DNA of 64,000 bases from Candidatus Poribacteria bacterium (lineage in GTDB: Bacteria > Poribacteria > WGA-4E > PCPOR2b): contig JAJDUM010000017.1 of assembly GCA_022826645.1 (NCBI GenBank), positions 124,001 through 188,000 on the forward strand. The letters are read 5' to 3'. Positions 52,341 through 60,860 of this stretch are shown piece after piece (position 1 is the first letter of the stretch; each line of letters begins with the position of its first letter). The notes under the pieces are model-generated. The model searched no databases, had not been told where the DNA came from, and saw nothing but the letters and a program-made list of their open reading frames with translations. The translations under genes were made by a program, and so were the position numbers.

Positions 52341-54554
52341 ATGCCCAGAAAAATGTTGTACAGTTACTTACTCTCTATTGCTTTCACCCTCTGTGTGATT
52401 CTGCGGGGATTTGCGGAAGCCAATTTTGAAGCGTCACTCAACTTTGTTGATCAGGGGAACTACACGGAAGCCGCGCGCAGTTTAGAAGATCTGCTGAAAA
52501 CACAACCAACCCATCCAGAGAAACAAGCGATCCATCATGTGCTAGCTTACTGTTACGAAGAGACGGAAAAATGGTCAGAAGCGATCAAACATTATACGCA
52601 TGCCGTTTCCCCAACCTATCCCTTAACGGATTATGTCCTCTACCATCTGGCAAAGTCATACGGACAGATGAAGGACAATCGAAACGCTATCATCTGGTAT
52701 CAACGGTTGATCAATGAACATCCGCAGAGTTTGCATGTTGCGGGCGCGAGGTACGAACTCGGAAAAGCGTATTATTACGCAGGCAATCACGCCGAAGCCC
52801 TCAAGAGGTTTCTGTCTCTGATCAACAACTCAAAGAACAGTTATGCCAGGAAAGCGACTTTTGAGGCTGCAAAGACCTATGCAAAACTGGGCAATTGGAA
52901 GAAAGCCCAGGACACCTATCAACAGCTTATGCACGCAAAGGACGCGGACACAATTGCACAAAATTCACTCGACGCACTGCAAAAATTGGTCGCAAAACAT
53001 CCAGAACTCCAGATTACCCGCAATCAACGCATGACGCACGCCATGGTACGGTTCAATCGGGGTCAACTGACGAAGGCACGTTCGGAATTTCGCAAGGTTG
53101 CCGCGGGACATAAAGACAAAATCACCGCACGTGCTACCTACTATATCGGTCGCTCATTCCACCGTCAGCGTAAATATGATTCTGCCCTCGAAGCATACAA
53201 CAAAATCGTTTCCCTCTACCCAGCGAGCGGTTATCTCACGCGGGCACTCTACCAGTCGACGCTATGCTACCGGCGCAAGGGACAGCCGCAAATGGCTGAG
53301 AAGCGTTTGATTGAATTCGTTGAAAAATACAACTGGAGTGCATTAGCAGACGATGCGCTATATGATCTCGGATGGGTGCAGGAGAACCAGAAACAGTACA
53401 ACAAAGCGATTGCTTCCTATCGACGCCTAACAACCCAATACACCCATAGCAACTGGTTACCGCGTACATACTGGCGAATTGGTTGGATCCAATTCAGAAA
53501 CGAACGATACACAGATTGTCTTGCAACCTTCACAACTTTGCAAAAGGGTTTTCCACACGATAGTTGGGCTAAAGCCGCGCACTTCTGGATAGCAAAGACC
53601 TATGAACGTCAGAACCAGTTAGAAGCAGCGGAGGCAACATACAGCGAACTCGCACGGGCAAGTCATTGGTATTACAGCGGTGCAGCAAAGCAGCATCTGA
53701 AACGGCTTCAATCAAAACGTGCTGCGCCCGCCAAACAGGAAATCTCAGAAGTCCCTCGCGTCCGTGTTGCTTTGGACAGCCCTGCTTGGAAAGGCATCGG
53801 ATCCAAGAAAACGGCTCGTGTCCAACAATTGATGCGTCTCAAGCTTTTTGAGGCTGCCTTGACCGAACTTGAGGGAAATATACAGCGCGGCAACTCAAAT
53901 CTTCAACACAATTACTATAATATGGTAGTATGCCTCGAAAAACTGAAAAGATTTCAACAGGCGCACCGATATGCAGATCGGCTATCAAATTTCCGACCTT
54001 TGCGCGGCGCAAACAACGCCATACCGATAGAGCTTTATCGACTCCTCTACCCACTTTACTACAAAGACCTCCTTCAAAAACATACGACAACCTACGAAAT
54101 TGACCCGCTATTCGTCGCCGCTATGATCCGCGAAGAGAGTCGATTTAACGCCGACATTGTTTCCTACGCGGGTGCGGTGGGACTGATGCAGATTATGCCG
54201 GCAACTGGCCGCGAGTTAGCCGGTCGTCTCAAAATTCCTCGATTTAGCAAAAAGATGCTGTATAATCCCGATATCAACATTCAGATGGGATCGTGGTACA
54301 TGAAAAGTTTGATGAACCAGTTTGACAATAATCACGCACTGGTTGCCGGTGCATACAATGGCGGTCCCGGCCGGATGCGGCGATGGATAAAGGGCAAGCA
54401 GATCCCGGATCTGGATGAATTCATCGAAGACATTGGGATAGACCAGACACGCCGTCATATAAAAAAGGTTATTGATAGCTACATCATCTATCAACAGCTT
54501 TACCCCGATCCGCCCCCTGCTTCTGCAAACGTATCGTTACCAACGGATGGTTGA
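52341..54554 (+). CDS. Exported lytic transglycosylase (SLT) with N-terminal TPR array
   Basis: A 737-residue protein. A signal peptide (about 1-26) is followed by TPR-like repeats over about 30-570, with typical units such as YTEAARSLEDLLKTQP, YDSALEAYNKIVSLYP and YNKAIASYRRLTTQY. The C-terminal SLT domain (about 585-715) has the catalytic E599 in REESRFN, GAVGLMQIMP and VAGAYNGGPGRM. It cleaves peptidoglycan glycosidic bonds, making anhydromuropeptides. The layout resembles E. coli Slt70, with helical superhelix then catalytic domain, but the first region here is TPR-like. The function fits envelope remodelling. Confidence 0.93.
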   Translation: MPRKMLYSYLLSIAFTLCVILRGFAEANFEASLNFVDQGNYTEAARSLEDLLKTQPTHPEKQAIHHVLAYCYEETEKWSEAIKHYTHAVSPTYPLTDYVLYHLAKSYGQMKDNRNAIIWYQRLINEHPQSLHVAGARYELGKAYYYAGNHAEALKRFLSLINNSKNSYARKATFEAAKTYAKLGNWKKAQDTYQQLMHAKDADTIAQNSLDALQKLVAKHPELQITRNQRMTHAMVRFNRGQLTKARSEFRKVAAGHKDKITARATYYIGRSFHRQRKYDSALEAYNKIVSLYPASGYLTRALYQSTLCYRRKGQPQMAEKRLIEFVEKYNWSALADDALYDLGWVQENQKQYNKAIASYRRLTTQYTHSNWLPRTYWRIGWIQFRNERYTDCLATFTTLQKGFPHDSWAKAAHFWIAKTYERQNQLEAAEATYSELARASHWYYSGAAKQHLKRLQSKRAAPAKQEISEVPRVRVALDSPAWKGIGSKKTARVQQLMRLKLFEAALTELEGNIQRGNSNLQHNYYNMVVCLEKLKRFQQAHRYADRLSNFRPLRGANNAIPIELYRLLYPLYYKDLLQKHTTTYEIDPLFVAAMIREESRFNADIVSYAGAVGLMQIMPATGRELAGRLKIPRFSKKMLYNPDINIQMGSWYMKSLMNQFDNNHALVAGAYNGGPGRMRRWIKGKQIPDLDEFIEDIGIDQTRRHIKKVIDSYIIYQQLYPDPPPASANVSLPTDG

Positions 54555-54632
54555 ATGGCAGGACGTGGCTCCTACCAAATCTGCGTCAATCCCTCGGACG
54601 AGCATCACTCAATAATTGAAAGGATAACTATT

Positions 54633-55424
54633 ATGGCACATACCATTGGCTGCACAACCCGTCCCTACGGTTCACTTACATTCTCCGAAGCGTGCGATCA
54701 TATCGCGGCTGCTGGATATACCGATGTTGCAGTATTTGCCAACGCCGGTCAGGTTCCTGTGAGAGCCGATAGCACGAACGCAGAAATTGCCGAAACCCGT
54801 AAAGCCGCAGATGCTGCTGGATTGGCTCCGTCAATGTTAATAGGCAGCACGAAATTGAACCTCGGTTTGGAAGCAGCTGTGGCTGACTACAAACAACTCA
54901 TCAGTAACGCCGCTGCCCTGGGGACGAAGTGGTTGCTCGATTGTGGTACAGGAAACGAAGCTCACTATGCGGACTACTTTGAGCTGATGCGTCAAGCTGC
55001 GCCACATGCGGCAGAAATGGGCGTCAATATAACGATGAAGCCGCACGGTGGAATCAGTCTCACAGTCCAAGACCTGATTGATGCCGATGAGGAAGTGAAG
55101 CACCCCGCCTTCGGGATCTGCTACGATCCGGGCAACATAATCTACTACACCAAAGGCGATCTCCGTCCCGAAACCGATGTAGCGACTATTGCGCCGAGAG
55201 TATCAACGACAATTATCAAAGATTGTGCTGTTGAAGATGGTGTACCCGATGTGATGGTCACGCCGGGCGAAGGGTTAGTTGAGTTTGACACGGTCCTCGC
55301 CGGGCTTGTCAATGGCGGTTTTGATGGGCCACTCTATGTTGAATGTGTCGGTGGGGAGACTGTGGATGAAATCGACGGAAACATCCAATCAACGCTGAAG
55401 TTTGTGAGCAATATCTTGGGTTAG
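54633..55424 (+). CDS. Sugar phosphate isomerase/epimerase (xylose-isomerase-like TIM barrel)
   Basis: A 263-residue TIM barrel of the AP-endonuclease-2 / xylose isomerase-like family, which includes hydroxypyruvate isomerases, inosose dehydratases and tagatose epimerases. Supporting stretches are EACDHIAAAGYTDVAVF, INITMKPHG, FGICYDPGNIIYY, TIIKDC and a late GPLYVECVG. The Glu, Asp, His and Glu metal-site residues are plausibly in these strands. ATG 54633 has AAAGGA upstream; the frame is open earlier, to 54555. It begins a run with two enolase-superfamily enzymes and a Gfo/Idh. Confidence 0.85.
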   Translation: MAHTIGCTTRPYGSLTFSEACDHIAAAGYTDVAVFANAGQVPVRADSTNAEIAETRKAADAAGLAPSMLIGSTKLNLGLEAAVADYKQLISNAAALGTKWLLDCGTGNEAHYADYFELMRQAAPHAAEMGVNITMKPHGGISLTVQDLIDADEEVKHPAFGICYDPGNIIYYTKGDLRPETDVATIAPRVSTTIIKDCAVEDGVPDVMVTPGEGLVEFDTVLAGLVNGGFDGPLYVECVGGETVDEIDGNIQSTLKFVSNILG

Positions 55425-55534
55425 CATCTCTTGGTGTATTGGTACATCTGAAAATTCAATAGAAATCCCGGTAGTTCTGTGCAGCGAGAATCCCGATCCG
55501 AATCGGAGGACGCAAAGGCACAAGGAGGAGAACA

Positions 55535-56578
55535 ATGAAAATCACCCGTCTTGAAACCGAACTGTATATCGCCCCGCCGCCGGAGCGCCCAATCACTGAT
55601 GCCCTCCGCGCTAATAAACATCCGGGACGTGTTCACGTGAAAGTCCATACCGATAAAGGCATCGTCGGTCGTTCATCGGTCGGTTTCTCCTCGATTCGGG
55701 GTGCGAACCAGACGCTACAGACAATGCTTGATGCAGAGGTTGCGCCGCTACTTGTGGGACGGGATCCGCTCGCTATTCGACTCATTCACGAAGATTTGAA
55801 GCGGGCATTGGAAGAGCAGGCGATCCACGGCATGACGATGTACGCCCTCACAGCTGTTAATGTCGCGCTTTGGGAGATCTTTGGGCAGGAGACGGGACAA
55901 CCTGTACACCGCCTTGTTGGTCAAGCAAAAGACCGAGTCCCCGCCTATACCATGGTCGGATGGATGCACTTAGACCTTGATGAGCTCAAGGAGGTCTGTG
56001 CGAAATCCACAGAACAAGGATTCAAGGCGGTGAAGGTCAAGGTAGGTTCGCCAACACTAGAGGAGGACATCCGACGTTTAGAAGCAGTTCGTGCGGAGAT
56101 TGGTCCAGATGTCACGGTTATGGTGGACGCCAACCAAACGCTCACCGTGTATGAAGCGTTGCGGCGTGGGCAGGTTTTTCAAGAGATGGGGGTCTTTTGG
56201 CTGGAAGAACCGTTACCTGCTCGCAATTACGATGACTACGCCGAACTCGCGCACGGACTTGCTATGCCCATCGCTACCGGCGAAAACCTTTACGGAAAGG
56301 AAGAGTTTAAGGAACTCTTAATCCGTCGTGGGATAGACATCGTTCAGGTCGATCTTGCCCGTTTGGGCGGATTCTCGGAATGTGTTGCCACCGGTCTGAT
56401 GGCAGCGGCGTTTGATGTTCCGTGCTGCACACATGGCGGAGGCCTGATAAATTTGAATATTCTATGCGCTCTGCCCAATACGCTGTATTTGGAAACGGGA
56501 CTATTGACCGATGAGGAACGTGACCACTTCGTTGATGGGTGTTTTCTTGCACCGGAGGGCGCTGGATTTTCGTGGTAG
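55535..56578 (+). CDS. Mandelate racemase/MLE (enolase-superfamily) enzyme with canonical K-x-K motif
   Basis: A 347-residue enolase-superfamily enzyme. The capping domain is at 1 to about 120 (ALWEIFGQETGQPVHRLVG). The barrel has AVKVKVG (the K-x-K base motif), VMVDANQTL, FWLEEPLPA and IATGENLYG for metal ligands, and a late His in CCTHGGG. This is a mandelate racemase/dehydratase-like active site. AAGGAGGAG is directly upstream. It is between the TIM-barrel isomerase and a Gfo/Idh gene, which suggests one acid-sugar pathway. Confidence 0.91.
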   Translation: MKITRLETELYIAPPPERPITDALRANKHPGRVHVKVHTDKGIVGRSSVGFSSIRGANQTLQTMLDAEVAPLLVGRDPLAIRLIHEDLKRALEEQAIHGMTMYALTAVNVALWEIFGQETGQPVHRLVGQAKDRVPAYTMVGWMHLDLDELKEVCAKSTEQGFKAVKVKVGSPTLEEDIRRLEAVRAEIGPDVTVMVDANQTLTVYEALRRGQVFQEMGVFWLEEPLPARNYDDYAELAHGLAMPIATGENLYGKEEFKELLIRRGIDIVQVDLARLGGFSECVATGLMAAAFDVPCCTHGGGLINLNILCALPNTLYLETGLLTDEERDHFVDGCFLAPEGAGFSW

Positions 56579-56624
56579 AATAGCTTAAACTGTCAATCTA
56601 TAGCTAAGGATGAGGAGAGAAACA

Positions 56625-57683
56625 GTGGGACAAAGCCAAGATAGCTTGCGCGTAGCAGTCGCTGGAGGCCACCGTATGACACACCGTACACCGGGCAGCC
56701 ATAACTTCGCGACTGCTTTTCATGCTGTGCCGGAGACGGACGTGGTAGCGGTGTTCGACCTTGGTACAGACACCCGAACAGAGTTTGTGGATTGTTGGCG
56801 AGAGGTCTGGGGAGAGATTCCGACCTATGACGACTATCAACAGATGCTTAACGAGATTCAGCCTGACCTGCTGTGCATAGCCACACGCCAAACGATGCAC
56901 GCCGATCAGATTGAGTTGGCTGTCCAAGCCGGAGTCCGCGGTATTCTGTGCGACAAACCACTTGCTACCAGCTTGGCGGAGATGGATCGGATTATCGCGG
57001 CGTGTCGAGAGGTGCCGCTGCTTTTGGGGTTGGACCGCCGTTGGATGCCCCGATATTGTGCACTGCGCGAGCTAATTGCCGATGGTGTGATCGGAAAGGT
57101 TACCAGTGCAACCGCCTATGCACTGTCCAATCTGATTAATCACGGATGCCATTCGTATGATGCTATCTTGGGCTTGGCGGGCGATGTTGAGCCGGTGTGG
57201 GTCAGCGGCTTAGTAGACGACGTTTCGGAGGAACCATCCGATTCACGCAGACGCATGGATCCAGCCGGACACGCGCAGATCGGTCTGGCAAATGGAGCGG
57301 TGCTTTATTTTACCCCAGACGGTCGCCATGAAAATGCAGGGATGACCCTTGAAGTGGTCGGAGAAACGGGACGTCTGTTTCTGTTGGACGATGCCAATGA
57401 GAGCTATATCTGGTTAGCGGACGATTCATCTGGGGCAGGATTGCGGCCATTAGATCTCCCGGAGGAAACCGAACCGTGGCCTGCCGGCAAGGCGATGGTG
57501 AGCGATCTGGTGCAAGCGGCGCAAACAGGCGGACGAACCGCCTGCGACATCGAACATGTTCGTCGCGCCACCGAGATAGGTTTCGCGATTCACGCGTCTT
57601 CAGCGGAAGGCGGGGTTAGGGTTGACCTACCAGTCGCCGATCGATCATTCCGTGTTGAGTCGTATCCCTGGGGCAATGAATGA
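56625..57683 (+). CDS. Gfo/Idh/MocA-like protein with degenerate Rossmann and EKP motifs
   Basis: A 352-residue protein related to the Gfo/Idh/MocA family. The nucleotide motif is unusual, VAVAGGHRMTHRTPGSHN rather than GxGxxG, and the catalytic motif is CDKPLA instead of EKP. The C-terminal sheet domain is recognisable (GMTLEVVGETGRLFLLD). GTG 56625 with GGAGAG five bases upstream is preferred to ATG 56610. It follows an enolase-superfamily gene by 46 bases. It may have lost or changed its cofactor, or act on a large substrate. Confidence 0.82.
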   Translation: MGQSQDSLRVAVAGGHRMTHRTPGSHNFATAFHAVPETDVVAVFDLGTDTRTEFVDCWREVWGEIPTYDDYQQMLNEIQPDLLCIATRQTMHADQIELAVQAGVRGILCDKPLATSLAEMDRIIAACREVPLLLGLDRRWMPRYCALRELIADGVIGKVTSATAYALSNLINHGCHSYDAILGLAGDVEPVWVSGLVDDVSEEPSDSRRRMDPAGHAQIGLANGAVLYFTPDGRHENAGMTLEVVGETGRLFLLDDANESYIWLADDSSGAGLRPLDLPEETEPWPAGKAMVSDLVQAAQTGGRTACDIEHVRRATEIGFAIHASSAEGGVRVDLPVADRSFRVESYPWGNE

Positions 57684-57817
57684 AACGTGAAAACCGTTGT
57701 CATTGGTTTTAGTGTTGGGTTTCACTAGTAGATTAGGACGATTTCAGGCAGAATCGAACACCAAAATCTCAGTGTGATGCTTGGTATTTTTTATCGGTGT
57801 CGTTCAGCCCAACCTAC
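57682..57817 (-). repeat. GAAACGTGAAAACC motif and a GTAG-headed inverted repeat
   Basis: The 14-mer at 57682-57695 matches 40651-40664. GTTGGG (57714-57719) and CCCAAC (57808-57813), followed by CTAC (57814-57817), form an inverted repeat 100 bases long with a long loop. The same arrangement is at 40720-40820, so the flanking motif and repeat travel together. The gap 57684-57881 otherwise shows no gene. Confidence 0.65.
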
Positions 57818-57881
57818 TACGATGCGGAAACGACATCCTCACTAACTTGCACCAAAGATTATAGAGGGAGGCAACAAACAG

Positions 57882-59045
57882 ATGAAAATTAAGGAGATAA
57901 AAGCCGCAGAGATAGACATCACACCCGCACCCAAAACCAAGCCACGGAGTTTGCCGCCCGCAGATCGGCCCGATTCGCCAAGCCCAATGGCACGTTATCC
58001 CGCTTACAGGACACGACGGTCGTCGTCAGGAGCTAGCTGGAACCGAGTCGGTTGCGTAATCACCGCCGAAGACGGCACCTTTGGCGTCGGTGTGACCATT
58101 AACGGGGGACCGGTGGTAAAAGTCATCAACGACCATTTCGCTCGACACCTTGGGGGCGAAAATTGTATGGCGACGGAGAAGGTATTTGACATGATGTTCC
58201 GAATGGCTACGCCTTATGGTAGCACTGGCGTCGCAAGCTATGCTATCAGTGCTGTTGATCTTGCTCTATGGGATCTGAAGGGAAAGCTGTTGAACCGACC
58301 GGTCTATGAACTTCTCGGTGGCCCTCAAAAGGAAAGCATCTTCTGTTACTCCACAGGATTCGAGACTGAGTGGTACATGGAGTTGGGCTTCAAGGCGACC
58401 AAACTCCCGCTGCCCTATGGACCCGCCGACGGATTGGAGGGTCTCAATAGGAATGAGGAAGAGGTAGCGAGAACACGAGAACTGATTGGCAATGATGTTG
58501 AACTGATGTTGGATTGCTGGCTGTCATTAGATGTAGAGTATACTATCCGGCTCGCTGAGCTGTTGAGACCCTACCGCCTCAAGTGGTTAGAAGACTATCT
58601 GATACCGGAAGATTTTGAAGGGTTCGCTGAAGTCCGGCGGCGACTGCCTTGGCAGACACTCGCTACGGGCGAACATTGGTATATGCCGTTACCTTTCTCA
58701 ATGGCAGCCACCCATCGGTACGTGGATATATTCCAACCGGACGTGCTATGGGCGGGCGGAATCACGTCGTGTGTTCGGATCTGTCACCTTGCCGAAGCGG
58801 CGGGTATTTCGGTGATCACCCACGGCGGCATGAACTACCCTTATGGGCAGCACCTTGCTTTTGCGATGCCCGCCATCGCTTGGGGCGAACGCTCCGAGGG
58901 GGTTTCTCCGCCGGGTGTGCCGCCTGAAGAGATGGTCGCCATCCCCGGAACAGCTGTGATTAAGGATGGTCAGCTTGTGCCCAACGGTGCGCCGGGATTT
59001 GGGATTGAGGTAAGCAAGAATTGGTTGGAAGATGTCTCGGTATAA
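57882..59045 (+). CDS. Enolase-superfamily protein, rhamnonate-dehydratase-like
   Basis: A 387-residue enolase-superfamily protein. The capping domain has ALWDLKGKLLNRPVYELLGG. The barrel has MLDCWLSLDVEYT, KWLEDYLIPEDFEGFAE and LATGEHWYM, matching the LDCWM..., KWIEE and TGEH pattern of L-rhamnonate dehydratase. QPDVLWAGGITSC and the late His in ITHGGMNYPYG are also of that type. The second metal-site Glu is followed by Asp (LED) rather than Glu. It dehydrates a six-carbon sugar acid, probably rhamnonate- or mannonate-like. Confidence 0.87.
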   Translation: MKIKEIKAAEIDITPAPKTKPRSLPPADRPDSPSPMARYPAYRTRRSSSGASWNRVGCVITAEDGTFGVGVTINGGPVVKVINDHFARHLGGENCMATEKVFDMMFRMATPYGSTGVASYAISAVDLALWDLKGKLLNRPVYELLGGPQKESIFCYSTGFETEWYMELGFKATKLPLPYGPADGLEGLNRNEEEVARTRELIGNDVELMLDCWLSLDVEYTIRLAELLRPYRLKWLEDYLIPEDFEGFAEVRRRLPWQTLATGEHWYMPLPFSMAATHRYVDIFQPDVLWAGGITSCVRICHLAEAAGISVITHGGMNYPYGQHLAFAMPAIAWGERSEGVSPPGVPPEEMVAIPGTAVIKDGQLVPNGAPGFGIEVSKNWLEDVSV

Positions 59046-59117
59046 AGGCTTGAGTTGGCATTCCGCTGGAACTGAATTTCTTAAAAAGACTCGGTTCCTG
59101 CATCTGGAGCTAAAGAC

Positions 59118-60206
59118 TCAAAACTGAATCACCCCGCGAGCGACCTCTCCGTTGAGCAGGTCATCGAATGCCTCGTTAATCTCTTCCAACTGGTAAGTGC
59201 GGCTAATCAGTTCGTCCAATTTAAGGACACCCGCGCGGTAAAGTGCTAACAGGCGGGGCATATCGTCACGAGGACGCGCTGAACCGTAGGTACTGGTCAT
59301 AACCATTCTTTCACCGGCGAGTATGCCTGGCTCCAAGGACAGAGGTTCACGTTCGGGCACACCGATCCAAACCGCCTTCCCGCGCGGTCGTAGGGCACGT
59401 ATCGCTTGATCATAGGTTACGTTCACCCCAATCGCTTCGATGGCAAAATCAACTCCAAGTCCATCCGTCAGCGATTGAATCTCCGGGATGGGATCGAGGT
59501 TACTCGCGTTGATGGTATGTGTCGCGCCAAGCTGCTGTGCCATTTCCAACTTAGTATCCAGCAGATCTACCGCGATAACCTTCTCGGCACCTGCGACAGC
59601 CGCACCTTGAATGGCATTCAAACCGATGCCACCCGTTCCGAATACCACGACGCTGCTTCCCGGACGGACTTGAGCGGTATTGGTTGCAGCACAAAACCCC
59701 GTTGTGACGCTACAACCGATCAGTGCCGCTTTATCTAGCGGAATCTCTTTGTCAATCGGAATAGCAGATTCTTGAGGAATCACGGTATATTCGGCGAAGG
59801 ACGCGACCCACGCATAGTGGTGGATAGGTGTGCCGTTCTTTTTGTAGCGTGTTGTCCCATCAAAGAGGCAGCCACGTTCGCTTTGTCTCGCTTTCAGGCA
59901 GAGGTGGGAATAGCCTTGGGTACAGTAGATACAATAACCACACGAGGGCACCCATGATAGAATCACATGATCACCCGGCTTCACGAGCGTAACACCCTCT
60001 CCGACCTCTTCAACAACCCCCGCACCTTCGTCGCCCAATACCACTGGAAGCGGATAGCTGATTTTGCCTGTGACCGCATGGTAACAGCTATGACACACGC
60101 CCGTTGCGGCAACCTTGACAACCACTTCGCCTTCCTTGGGACCTTCCATTTCAATATCTTCGACAACAACCGGTTGGTTTAATTCGTAAAGGACAGCAGC
60201 TTTCAT
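59118..60206 (-). CDS. Zinc-dependent alcohol dehydrogenase (MDR family)
   Basis: A 362-residue medium-chain dehydrogenase. The catalytic-zinc Cys is C38 (GVCHS); the next motif reads LGDEGAG rather than GHE, so Asp59 is at the usual His position. Structural-zinc cysteines C89, C92, C95 and C103 are complete. The Rossmann domain has VVFGTGGIGLNAIQGA, and the chain is full length. It oxidises a primary alcohol to an aldehyde with NAD(P). It converges with the enolase-superfamily gene at 57882-59045. Confidence 0.91.
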   Translation of the reverse strand: MKAAVLYELNQPVVVEDIEMEGPKEGEVVVKVAATGVCHSCYHAVTGKISYPLPVVLGDEGAGVVEEVGEGVTLVKPGDHVILSWVPSCGYCIYCTQGYSHLCLKARQSERGCLFDGTTRYKKNGTPIHHYAWVASFAEYTVIPQESAIPIDKEIPLDKAALIGCSVTTGFCAATNTAQVRPGSSVVVFGTGGIGLNAIQGAAVAGAEKVIAVDLLDTKLEMAQQLGATHTINASNLDPIPEIQSLTDGLGVDFAIEAIGVNVTYDQAIRALRPRGKAVWIGVPEREPLSLEPGILAGERMVMTSTYGSARPRDDMPRLLALYRAGVLKLDELISRTYQLEEINEAFDDLLNGEVARGVIQF

Positions 60207-60247
60207 GATCCTTCCTTATTTAATATGACGCATTCTCCCCATCATTT

Positions 60248-60856
60248 AACGCAAAGGCGCAAAGACGCATAAACTTTAAAATTCCTTGTGTCCTAACATC
60301 CTTGTGTGGAAATCAAAGAAGTTGTATTGAACTTTCACAAGTTATTCACTACACGATGTATACCATCTTTGACCATTCGCTCACCGAAATTGATTACCAT
60401 GCCCAGTTTAAGATCGGTGAGTCGAAGATAGGTAAGCGTTTGCGCTTCAAACACGGTGTTATAATCCGACGTTGCTTTACATTCAATGATGACTTTACCA
60501 TCGAGGAGCCAATCTATAAGCAATGGTGTCGCCAAAATCTTGGATTTATAGGTAATTGGAACTTCCACCTGCCGAGCTACATGTAAGCCTGCATAAGATA
60601 GTTCCCATGCGAGTGCTTCCTCATAGACGTTCTCGAGCAACCCAGCACCGCCAAGAGTGCGATGAACTTCAACCGCACAGAGAACAATTTTCCGGCTTAT
60701 CTCATTTTCCGATAGGTCAGAACGATGCCAGCGCATAAGTTCATTCATTTTCGATTTAATGAAGAAACGCGATGAAATTTTGACATAAACCTAAAGGTAG
60801 AGAGACGCAAGGTTGTAAAGGTTTCATAAATCCTCGCGTCCTTGCGACTTTGCGTT
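60248..60856. mobile_element. Putative mobile cassette with 21-bp terminal inverted repeats around a GxxExxY gene
   Basis: The left end 60248-60268 and the right end 60836-60856 are inverted repeats of 21 bases with two mismatches, built from AACGCAAAG and GACGC blocks. They enclose only the GxxExxY gene at 60335-60748, on the minus strand. Each flank is also a partial hairpin (CCTTGTGTCC near 60285; GCGTCCTTGCG near 60836), and both flanks continue into GAAATCAAA. There is no transposase and no obvious target duplication. Confidence 0.55.
60335..60748 (-). CDS. GxxExxY family protein (PD-(D/E)XK-like fold)
   Basis: A 137-residue protein with the defining motif G36-L-L-E39-N-V-Y42. A nuclease-like core follows: D79 in LLIDWLLDG, E89-C-K91 in IIECKA, and Q103 and Y107 in EAQTLTYL, the order of a PD-(D/E)XK site. 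The family is small, widespread and of unknown function. It sits inside a 609-base unit with inverted-repeat ends, which suggests the gene moves or is maintained with them. Whether it cuts DNA is inference from the fold. Confidence 0.9.
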   Translation of the reverse strand: MNELMRWHRSDLSENEISRKIVLCAVEVHRTLGGAGLLENVYEEALAWELSYAGLHVARQVEVPITYKSKILATPLLIDWLLDGKVIIECKATSDYNTVFEAQTLTYLRLTDLKLGMVINFGERMVKDGIHRVVNNL

Positions 60857-60860
60857 GAAA

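Noticed and set aside
54561-54575. CGTGGCTCCTAC, which resembles a GTAG-headed repeat
   Set aside because: CTAC is present but there is no palindrome beside it. A similar string near 40768 ends in CTAT. It may be an eroded copy, but I cannot show a hairpin.
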